A stretch of DNA of 64,000 bases from Doris montereyensis (Eukaryota; Mollusca; Gastropoda; Nudibranchia; Dorididae). The notes under the pieces are model-generated. The model did not search any database. It saw only the letters and a list, made by a program, of their open reading frames with translations, and had not been told where the DNA came from. The DNA lies in contig JAXRKP010000033.1 in NCBI GenBank assembly GCA_037039925.1, positions 540,713 to 604,712 on the forward strand. The letters run 5' to 3'. A program made the translations under genes and the position numbers. Positions 1-11,500 of this stretch are shown here, piece by piece (within the stretch, counting starts at the first letter, position 1; each line of letters opens with the position of its first letter).

Positions 1-141
1 TACGAAACGCTTAGAGGAGGATAACATCCCAGAGAATTTAATTCAAAGTTCATTTTTTATATCAATTTTGGAATCAGCGACATCAAAATCTCTCACGAGA
101 GCAGGATTTCGCTGATTTAGACTTATTTTTTAAAATTACGA

Positions 142-950
<809 letters not shown>

Positions 951-2037
951 CACACACAATAGTTAGCTAATAACACATGTAGGCTATCTATCATCAGTCA
1001 TCAAAAATAGAAGTACAAATGGAAAATATGCATGATTCATTTATTTTTTGGAGAAAAAAAATTTCTGCTCGGATCTTAGTTTCATTCAAAGTCGCTCGTT
1101 TCGAAAACGTAATCAATTATCAGTTGCTTTGTTTGTTTGGGCAATCCTTATGGTGAACACTTGGCGACGGGTGTTGGCATGAGGGAAACACAAACATCAA
1201 AGACGGACCCGTGGAAATGAAAATGACGTACGTTTTCAAAATTAAAACGGATGTACATAATACGGAACGTATTTCATAGCTACCACGGAAAGAGACCTTT
1301 AAGCACTCCAAGCCTCAAATGCTTTTCAATGTGGTTTGGAAACATTTCGAGTAATGAACGAACACTTTTCATTGTGGTATCGTATACATCGAATTTAGAC
1401 CAATATGCACATGGATGAGCGAGAGGTTTCAAACCTGGCCCAGTGACCTAGATCTACTGATGTAGGTGGCCTTGACTCAGAGTCTTGACCAAGGCCTCCT
1501 ATATATGATCTTAATGGAGACTAGGTACACATCTGGGTGAAAATCTCATTTTAACCATAAGCACATCAAATATGCTATAAGAAGGATGTATGGGTCAAGG
1601 AAAATAATAAATCAGGTGCAAATTGGGCCTCATCTTGTTTTTTTTTTAATTTCATGGGCCGAAATTTGATATATCTTGTGTCACAAATTGAGAAAAATTT
1701 GTAATAGCTAGAATGATCTCCTTTATGTATTGCATACCTATCTATGTAGCCTGCATCCTCTAAAGAGGGTTTTTCCCTACAGGCTCAAATAATTTTTTTA
1801 TGATGTCACAAAAGTAAAGGCCTCACGGGCTCCTGCAATTCCTTGACAAATCGATAAAGTTGAGTGATAAAACTCATCACAACTGACTAAATTTCAAAGA
1901 TAAAGTCAAAATCTCTTTAAAGGATGTAGATACATTTCAGCACGCCAAAATTGAAGCCAATCCAATGAGTAGTCGCTGAAATATTTGTGACACTGGAACA
2001 TGACCCCCTTGAAAAAATGCAAACTGAGAAAAACGAC
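951..2037. other. No gene recognised
   Basis: Unique AT-rich DNA. I see no splice-bounded coding segment, RNA gene or clear transposon signature. The reading frame at 1120-1311 (-) has no recognisable domain. Confidence 0.5.
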
Positions 2038-2395
2038 AAAAAACATTTTAAACAGGAATAACTTCATTTCTAACAGACGTTGATAAGTTAAACAAATTTG
2101 TATTGATAGTACTACTTTTTAACAATGAGAAAACAACATACATAATTACTAAACTTGAAAAATATAATATGATTAATCCCCAGCCACCCCTCCGCCCCCC
2201 CCCACCCCCCCCCCCTACAAAATAAGAGAATCGAACAAAAATGACCCCAAAATGCTTTAAACAGGAATAAATTAATTTATAACAGCAATTGGTAAGTTAA
2301 ACATGAATATTGATAAAACTACCTATGAACAATGAGAAAGCAAAAAATTAGTCAACTTGAAAGTGAAGCACAACCCCCCCCCCCCCCCAAAAAAA
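2038..2395. repeat. Imperfect direct duplication, each copy ending in poly-C
   Basis: Two diverged copies lie in direct order (about 2040-2215 and 2245-2390). They share 'TTTAAACAGGAATAA', a 'GGTAAGTTAAACA'-like stretch and 'AACAATGAGAAA', and each terminates in a long C run. This is probably a local duplication or two copies of one short interspersed element. Confidence 0.6.
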
Positions 2396-2567
2396 AGGAT
2401 AAATACATATATCCCCAACAATACATTTACCCGCAATACATATAGCTAGAAAGTACCAGCTGCATTAGAAGGGCCCCCTTCTTGTCTTTGGTACTTGGCT
2501 TGCTTCTGTGAATCTGTGTCGAGTACATCTCTGATTTTATACAAGTTTCTCAGATGGTAATGAATGT

Positions 2568-2801
2568 TCACATGTCAATGGAAATAGACTCGGCGATTGA
2601 TTTTCCCTTTCTTTTTTTAAAGGCAATGAGTTCGGTTTTATCGTCGTTCAGTTTCGATTTGTTTAGGTTCATCCATGATTTAACGTTAACGATGCATGAC
2701 TCAATCGAACTCATGACTGGATGCCGTGATTCAGACGAAACTGGAAGATACATATGTGTATCATCGGCGTAAAGGTGGTAGTTGACGCCGGCCGGTGACA
2801 T
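2568..2801 (-). mobile_element. Non-LTR retrotransposon fragment, RT palm (YADD)
   Basis: The - strand translation contains HLYADDTHMYLPV, the reverse-transcriptase catalytic YADD box, then a typical downstream region (VKSWMNLNKSKLNDDKTEL). It is a short fragment of a Jockey/CR1-like LINE ORF2. Both ends are truncated and there is no complete RT. Confidence 0.8.
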
Positions 2802-2814
2802 AATATGTCCATCC

Positions 2815-3119
2815 TAGAGTCTCTTAACTGGCCTTCCGTGCAACCACGCCGTAAGAAAGCCTGATCGGAGATGTTCTACAAGTTTCATCTCGGACTCATC
2901 TCCGTTATTAACTCCACGTGCCTGCCCAAACCATCTGACAGCAGGCTGAGCTCTGGGACAAACAACGACCTGAACTATGACATCCCCACCTGCACGACAC
3001 GGTACAGGCAAATGCCGTTCTATGCGAGAACCATACCGCATTGGAACAAGTTGCCTCGGGAGGTTGTGACGGCTGAGTTACTGGACTGCTTCAAGCCCAG
3101 TCTGGTCTCCCATCTCTAG
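2815..3119 (+). mobile_element. Non-LTR retrotransposon fragment, ORF2 C-terminus
   Basis: The translation ends RTIPHWNKLPREVVTAELL then a stop. This is the usual carboxy-terminus of Jockey/CR1-type ORF2 proteins (an aromatic 'R-I-W-N-LP' block). It lies on the strand opposite to the adjacent YADD fragment, so two insertions or an inversion are implied. A C/CT-rich tail (3120-3240) follows, consistent with a LINE 3' end. Confidence 0.7.
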
Positions 3120-3699
3120 AGCATCTCTATCAGCCCCAACCCTCCCCTTTACCCCCAACCATTCTCCTTACCCTCCTCCTGACCACCATTCCCCATAATT
3201 CCCCTCCACCCCACCCTCCTTCTCTACTTCTTCCCTCCACGACTGCTGCAGTAAATCCTCATAACAGCGCAATCTTCGTCAATCTCTCCAAACTACGACA
3301 GAATTATCAACAAAATGATGTTGGCCGTATAACGGAAAAAGAAGGCATTCATCAATTACATCATAAACTATGGTATTCTGTTGTGGGTGTTCAAAAAGTC
3401 GTTCGTTTGTAAGGGGAGTAAGTTTTGGTTCAGTGCGGAGTTGATTTGGAAATGTATGTAAACTTCCGGAGCATGCAGGTCCACAATATTGCTATTCCCC
3501 ACTATTCCGGGCCATCGATCGCTGCTTACTCACGGATAAGGAGTGAGACAGAAACACGAGACTTTCGCGTTAAGCTCTTATTATCATGTAGATCTACCTA
3601 CTTTTTCTCTTTCTACAGCTTTTACAGAAACAATGATACAAAATGATGGCTCTCCTTTTACTGTTACTTCAGACGAGGTTTCATTCTAAAAATATAAAA

Positions 3700-4140
3700 T
3701 TGTAAATAAATGTTTGGTTTGGCTGTCACTAGCTAGACTAGTGATAAGTGAGTACTGCAGACTGCAGGTCTAGATTACATCTTTATCTAGATCTAATTAA
3801 ACTGTTGTTACTGTTGCAAATCGAGATCTAGCTCTAATCTAGATCTAGATCTCGATCTAGATTATCTAGATTCTAGACATTAAGATTCTGGTACTCCTTT
3901 TAAGAATAAGATGTGATATGTTCCGTTTGACCCAAAAAGGAATTGGACTCAAATGTAACTCTACAATCAGGGACCAGAGCTAGATCTGATCCTGATCTAG
4001 ATAAATTTAATCTAGATCTATATATATACTCTATAATCTAGGTGATTTTTAATTCTTGTTATGCCAAATAGTAGGTTAATAGTGTTAACTATCAGAATAC
4101 TGATTAACAGTGATTAGATCTTCTAGATCTATTTATCTAA
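3700..4140. repeat. Palindrome-rich AGATCT/TCTAGA DNA
   Basis: This stretch repeats self-complementary words such as AGATCTAGATCT and TCTAGATTATCTAGA, with further islands at 4620-4670 and 6195-6265. It is low-complexity and capable of cruciform pairing. No gene is seen. Confidence 0.6.
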
Positions 4141-4184
4141 ATAAATAGGGACGGCTAGGTTAAATTCTATATTATGACTTTTAT

Positions 4185-4285
4185 TCAGGGGGAGACCCCC
4201 TCCCAGGGACTGGGTAGTCCAGAGGCAAGGTGTCGGCCTCTCAACCAAAAAGGTAGAGGGTTTGAGCCCCCCCCCCCCCCCCCCC
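4185..4285 (+). mobile_element. tRNA-derived SINE head (copy 1)
   Basis: A polymerase III-like promoter is visible: an A-box-like start around GGGTAGTCCAGAGGCAAGG and a B-box-like GGGTTTGAGCCCC. The central word GGCCTCTCAACCAAA is shared with the copy at 12191. A C run follows. The sequence does not fold into a credible complete tRNA, so a SINE is preferred. Confidence 0.55.
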
Positions 4286-5373
4286 AACTGTTGAAAAATT
4301 GTCTCAAGTTTCGATAAAAATCTACCCCCTGGTCCAAGTAATCGACACCTAGTCCCATCCATCGGAGACGGACCATAACAAGGAGGTCCCGTGAGCAGAT
4401 CACAACACTCTGTGCACATTAAAGCTCCCTTGGCTGTTTACAGGGCAGTCCGGGCAAAATTTAAAATCCTACTAAAAACCCGAGATCTCCATATTTGTGG
4501 ATGTGGGTAAATCAAATCAAACTCAATACCCCCCTCCCCTATTTTGCATTAATTCACATTTCTGGGTCAAACGGGACATCAGATCTTAAGGAGTACAAAG
4601 ATTCTATTCTAATATACTATTTCATGTAGATATAGATCTAGAACGCTAGATTTAGATCTATTTCAATTAATTTGAGTCATTAGATGATATCGATGGTGAA
4701 AGTCGCAAACTGTTTTTTGACTTGGCCGGTTTGTGTGCTTCACCATCGAATTTGTAGTTGTTCATTTTCGATCGAGTGTAGACAAGAATCACTAGGGTAG
4801 ATGAGTATGTATCTCTAATTAGCTTGTTTGCAGAGGTCTCACTTTGATTTATTTTGAAGTTTAAGATTAGATAAATAAAACTGAATGCTCCAGTTTATTA
4901 AATAGTCATTATAGTAGAATTCTTCCCATTGCCCAAGGAGGCTGTGATTCCGTATGTCAGTCTTAATCATATTGCATCCATACATCAAGGCATTTCAGAT
5001 TCATCTCTATGCATTTTATTATTAAATGCAAACTTATGTAATACGCATGTATGTAATTGACCTTAGGCGACAAGCAAATTTTCAAAGCTGTACCCGACTG
5101 TAGTACTCCTCCCTTTCTGTTTCCGCCTGGGAACATGTAAAATCATGTGAGTTTTGAATATTTTGTCATAGATTTCAATGTATAGCAGTGTATCAGACCG
5201 GCATTTGCAGTCAATCTCTAGCACAGGACTGGGAGTAGATTGTAGTATACAACATGTCATTTATTCAAGTTAAAATGTTAAAACGTTTTAGTTGTCTTGT
5301 GATTGTTATCAAATTCACAGTTTTTCTTTTTCTAGAATTGTTTAAAGCCCTCTATAATACTTTTAATTTCCAG
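4286..5373. other. Intergenic; no gene recognised
   Basis: Region upstream of MBTPS2. No coding segment stands out. A TTTTAATTTCCAG|G acceptor-like site at 5373/5374 suggests the first coding exon has a spliced 5' UTR whose leader exon lies farther upstream. No promoter element could be assigned. Confidence 0.4.
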
Positions 5374-5463
5374 GCACAGGCTCTTTTCGATGCTCCCTTG
5401 GCTCTTGTTTTGATTGTTGAGTGATGTTGTGATTCTGATGAGATCAACACCTGTGAGTCCAGC

Positions 5464-5538
5464 ATGCTGCAGACCACCTGGATTGCCTTGGTGCTGGGCT
5501 TCTGGTCATCTCTTTACCTCCTGGATGCGTTTTTTAAG
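5464..5538 (+). CDS. MBTPS2: MBTPS2 exon 1 (start codon, membrane anchor)
   Basis: The 25 codons begin [14 protein letters not shown] and end DAFFK at a GT donor (AAG|GTAATG). They form the short hydrophobic N-terminal anchor expected of site-2 protease. The ATG was chosen because it opens the hydrophobic stretch and the UTR upstream (from a candidate acceptor at 5374) has stops in frame. The exon ends in phase 0, matching exon 2. Confidence 0.85.
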
Positions 5539-8500
5539 GTAATGCCACTTGACTTGGAATAGGATAGGGAGATAACATGCGGCTTCCTTTCGTCGGCGAT
5601 AGGTCGAAAAAGACGATGTGTTGTCTCAACGAATTCTTTGTTAGCTCCCGTTAAGTTCCCGTATTGGAATTATTTGTATATATATATGTGCTGCTGAATG
5701 TTTTTTGTAGTTGATTTGTTTTGTTGTTTCCATTTAGCCTAGAAAAAAATAAGTTCCTTCAAAGCCGTTATGGCCCATAGAGCTGGAGTTTATCCTGGTT
5801 TCAATAGTATGAAGGGGAACAGGTGATAATAATCTCCTCCACTGGATGCTAGTCTGACACAGATTTTTACTCCCATGCTAGTGCTTGTACGCATTTGCAT
5901 CTGGGCAGAGTGGGGAAAATGTGTGTTTCCCAAGGAGCACAACGTCAGACCTAGTTTTGCTAGAATTCGAAACTGGGACCTTATGATCCTCAGTCCGGCA
6001 GCCTAACAGCTTGATCACCGACGCCACGCTATTTAGCCTAGAACTTCCGGCCAATATTATTTGAGAAGTAAACAAAAACACTGAAAGGGAATGGTAAAGA
6101 CATGGAAAATAGATAATCTCACACACGCCGTGAAACAGACACATACACACACAACTCCCCCCCCCTCAAATAAATGATAGATTTACACGTTTGTTGGTCT
6201 AGATCTACATTTATTTAACTTTGTTTTCTATAAAAAATAAAGATATTGCTTGTAGATCTAGACCATTGTTGTTTTATTGCATTCGTAACAAACAGTTTAC
6301 TCGTCATAATCTGCTGGACTTGGGATCATGATGTCCAGGGTTCAAATCCTAGTGCTAGGTCTGCTGTTGTGTACCTTCCGAAAGACACCTAGGGGGAGGA
6401 GAGCTCCTGAACATGATTTTTCTTCTTCTTTAAAATAGACAATTTTAACACTGATTTAACTCCGCATGTCTGAATTAGCTGAAAAAACACTGCTATCTTG
6501 GAATTTCATTGCAAAAATACGGGCAACTTTAATTTAACTAGGCTTTTTCAGTTTTGAACATATTTAGCTCTAATTTGCGCACACATTATTTGGTTCAATA
6601 TCTAGCTGCACTTAGAAGGAATTTGTGATAAATCCAACGGTTTTGATTTTATGAATTAAAAAAACCCACATATATTATATATAGCATAGCAAGTTTTCCA
6701 TTTTTGAGATCATCACATGTGGTGAGCAAGTGTATTTAGTTCAGATGAAATATCAACCTCTTGCGGCTTGTATTTTTTAAAGAATTATGTTTAATTTGAT
6801 TCATCTCCAGAGCAAAAAGGGGAGTGCCAGACGCTATTTAAGTGTCCTGGACAAGACTGGTCTTACTGTGTCAATTTGTCAGTTGCGATGGTACACCCCA
6901 TCCTTCAATCGACTTTTTCTGCGTATCGGCCAATGGAAACCCAAGTTTTTGCGGACATGGTTCACTGTAGGTGTGTTTTTCTCTCTCCTGTCTATGTTGA
7001 TGTCCATCAGCCTCCTATCCCTCTTGATATTCAACACAATACGACAGAGTCCTGTAGAGCATCAAGTTTTAACACCAGTGGTGAGTTTTACAACGTTAAT
7101 ATAGATAAATATATCGTCTGTGAAACTGTCTAAACGTGTCAGTCCATGTGACATAATTTTTCTGGAATTAGTAAAAAGGAATAGGGTTGCAAACACTTAT
7201 GTTATGCTTCTTGGATTCAATTTTATAACTATTGTAGTCTGTAGAATGCAGTAAATGAAAAGAAATAATCAGTTGTACACAAAGTAGACTTACACGAGTA
7301 GAGTTGAATTCTTTGAAAGATTTAAACCGGCAAGCCTACTCCTTAACACACTTTTATAATCATCTTTTGGTAGATAAGATAACCATGTGCGACTATGTTA
7401 CTGATAAAGAGGATTGTGTCTCAATCAAGCAAACATGAAATCTTAAACATGTAGACAGCAGTGCAAGACGGTTAGATAATCAAGTTTTTTTCAACGCAAA
7501 CAGTGATTGTCAATGTCAGTGATGTCAAGACATGTAGAGAGCAATATAAGACAGTCCTTTTTACTTAACATGAAAGCTTCATAAGTCGCTCTAGTCAGTG
7601 GTCAACGATCTTTTGGAGCGTTTGGAAATTTTGATTTGAAGTGTTAGTGGGTGGTTTTGGTCTGTTGCAATCGCTTCAATTTTCCTTGTACAGTAAAATA
7701 TATATATTTCTTATGGTCTTATGTTGACCTTAACAAGAAACATTGTTACCGTTGGTACACATTGACAATCTTTTGATTCGCCAACAGATGCCTGGAGTGA
7801 ATTTGCCCACCAGCCAGATCTCCTACTACATGCTCACTCTATTAGTGTGTGGCATTTTGCATGAGATCGGCCACGCCATTGCTGCTGTTAGGTAAGACAT
7901 TCTTATCTAGTTAACCTAGGTGTCAGTTGTGTTTTTGTGAAATTTTTATCTAGTTAATCTAGGTGTCAGTTGTGTTTTTGTGAAATTTTAATCTAGTTAA
8001 TGTAGGTGTCAGTTTTGTTTTTGTGACATTTTTATCTAGTTAACCTAGGTGTCAATTGTGTTTTTGTGACATTTTGGACCTTTTTTATCTAGTTAATCTA
8101 GGTGTCAGTTGTGTTTTTGTGACATTTTTATCTAGTTAATCTAGGTGTCAGTTGTGTTTTTGTGACATTTTTGACATTTTTATCTAGTTAATCTAGGTGT
8201 CAGTTGTGATTTTGTGACATTTTTATCTAGTTAATCTAGGTGTCAGTTGTGTTTTTGTGACATTTTTGACATTTTTATCTAATTAATGTAGGTGTCAGTT
8301 GTGTTTTTGTGACATTTTTATCTAGTTAATCTAGGTTGGTTGTGTTTTTGTGAAAGTTTTATCTAGTTAACCTAGGTGTCAGTTGTGTTTTTGTGAAATT
8401 TTTATTTAGTCAACCTAGGTGTCGTTTGTGTTTTTGTGACATTTTTATCTAGTTAATCTTGGTGTCAGTTGTGTTTTTGTGACATTTTTATCTAGTTAAT

Positions 8501-11500
8501 GTAGGTGTCAGTTGTGTTTTTGTAACATTTTTATCTAGTTAACCTAGGTGTCAATTGTGTTTTTGTGACATTTTGGACCTTTTTTATCTAGTTAATCTAG
8601 GTGTCAGTTGTGTTTTTGTGACATTTTATCTAGTTAATCTTGGTGTCAGTTGTGTTTTTGTGACATTTTTGACATTTTTATCTAGTTAACATAGGTGTCA
8701 GTTGTGTTTTTGTGACATTTTTTACTTTTTTATCTAGTTAACCTAGGTGTCAGTTGTGTTTTTGTGACATTTTTATCTAGTTAATCTAGGTGTCAGTTGT
8801 GTTTTTGTGACATTTTTATCTAGTTAATGTAGGTGTCAGTTGTGTTTTTGTGCCGTTTTTATCTAGTTAATCTAGGTGTCAGTTAAGATTTTGTTACTGT
8901 CGGCAGCCAACTAGATACACTAGTAGCGGTTTTATTTTATGTGAAGAGAGACGGCTTTTGTTGATTACAGACAGCGTTCCCATTTATCTTGTTTTCCACT
9001 GAGATAGAAAGGAGCTGTTTTAGATTAGGTAAAAAGGAAGCTGTTTGAAATCAGGTAAAAGGAAGCTGTTTGAGATCAGGTAAAAAATAAGCTGTTTGAG
9101 ATCAGGTAGAAAGGAAACTGTTTGAGATCAGGTAGAAAGGAAGCTTTTTGTGATCAGGTAGAAAGGAAGCTGTTTGAGATCAGGTAGAAAGGAAGCTGTT
9201 TGAAATGAGGTAAAAAGGAAGCTGTTTGAGATCAGGCAGAAAGGAAGCTGTTTGAGATCAGGTAGAAAGGAAGCTGTTTGAGATCAGGTAGAAAGGAAGC
9301 TATTTTAGATCAGGTTAAAAGAAGGTTGTATGAGATGAGGTAAAAAGAAGTTATTTAAGATTAGGTAAAAGGAAGCTGTTTGAGATGAGGTAAAAAGGAA
9401 GCTGTTTGAAATCAGGTAGAAAGGAAGCTGTTTGAAATCAGGTAAAAAGGAAGCTGTTTGAGATGAGGTAAAAAGGAAGCTGTTTGAAATGAGGTAAAAG
9501 GGAAGCTGTTTGAAATGAGGTAAAAAGGAAGCTGTTTGAGATGAGGTAAAAAGGAATTCCATTATAGTGGTGTATTTAAATATGTGAGGAGCCTAGAGCC
9601 TTACCCGTGTAGGGATGAATCATGAATGTGCAATACACATGTCCATTGACATTACAGTTGTATCAGTATAAGAACACACCGCCTAACACCATGGTACACC
9701 TGTCAGCACATATTCTCAGGAAACAGAAATTCTTTACATCAGGTTGAAAGAAAGTTCTTTACATATTCACACACAAGGCTGCATTGCCATGCCGCAAGGT
9801 TTCACAGTTGTATATGTTTTAACTTTATAAAGTTCACGTCATTAGGCAAGCATGTTGAATTTATTCAAACAGCAGTCATTGACTTTTAATTGAAGCCAGT
9901 AAGGAAAAGAACAGTTTTTGAAATTATTAAGATCTTACGGAGATGACTTGAGATGTTGAGTGAAAGAGTGATGTGTTTTGTTACACCGTTTTTGTTGCAG
10001 ATAACCTACTTTAAGTTGAGTCTTTATCATACTGCACTTCAGTTATCATATATATAAATGAGAGAGAGACACAGACACATACAAACATAGTTAGGAAGAG
10101 AGAGAGGAGACAAGCAGACAGAGTGGATGTGTGTATGTGTGTCATACCATCAGAATATGTCCGTTTCATAAACAAGAGCCTATGGTTTGTTCCATGTTCA
10201 CAGAGAACAAGTTTGTGTCAATGGCTTCGGCCTGTTCCTCTTTCTCTTGTATAACAATAACCTTCGGTTTGTTCTATGTTCACAGAGAACAAGTTCGTGT
10301 CAATGGCTTCGGCTTGTTTCTCCTCCTCCTGTACCCTGGAGCCTTTGTCGACTTGTCAACGGAACACCTTCAGGGAATCTCTCCACTGCGTCAGCTACGC
10401 ATTTATTGTGCTGGTGTATGGCATAACCTTGTGATTGCTGTTGTTGCTGCTATAGTGTTGATGTTGTTACCAGCTATGCTTCTGCCTTTCTACTCTGTTG
10501 GTGGATCTGTGGTGGTCACTGATGTTGTTGAGGTAAGATGTGTATTCTCTCGTTGAGGTAAGATGTATGTTGGTTCATTTTACCCCAGTACACTCAGGCT
10601 GTGGAACAAATTGATAACAGAAATAAAAATCAGTACTAACACGGACGCCTCTACACATCAGAATTGAACACATCACTTTTACAGGCCACATGTTATTTTT
10701 ACTCTGTATAGTTTTTCTTATACATTATTTCTGTCCATATAAAATATTTTTGATACATAGTTTTACTTGTACAGTTCTAATTGTCCACGTTTGGTATTTC
10801 TACTCTTTATAGTTTTTCTTATACATTATTTCTGTCGATACATAATTTTGCTTGTACAGTACTAATTGTCCATATGGTATATTTAATAGGCATTGTTACT
10901 TATACATCTTTACTGTCCATATGGCATTTTTGATATGCACTTTTACTGAAAGGGTGTTTGTGTCCATATGACATTTTTGACTCAGTTGTCACTAGGTAAA
11001 AGTTCATTGTTGAATCCATAGAACTCTGTGGTGGATGGTCCCCGAGGGCTCAAAGTGGGGGAACCAGTGACACGGGTTGGAGACTGTCATGTCAGGAGTC
11101 TTACCGATTGGAGGACCTGTCTGTCTGACAGCATGAGAGAAAAGGGTAAAGGTCATTGTCTGCCGTTGGACCTTATCAAGGAATTGGACGTTTCTCCAAA
11201 CAGTAAGTCTTTATGTCCCTTTAAACTGCAATAAGTGTATACATTTTCCGATGCAGTAAGTGTTTATGTTTTGCCATGCAGTAAGCGTATACGTTTTCCC
11301 ATGCAGTAAGTGTTTATGATTTCCCATACAGTAAGTGTTTACGTTTTCCCATGTAGTAAGTGTTTACGTTTTCCCATGCAGTAAGTGTTTACGTTTTTCC
11401 CATGCAGTAAGTCTATATTTTCCCATGCAGTAAGTGTTTACGTTTTCCCATGTAGTAAGTGTTTACGTTTTCCCATGCAGTAAGTGTTTACGTTTTCCCA

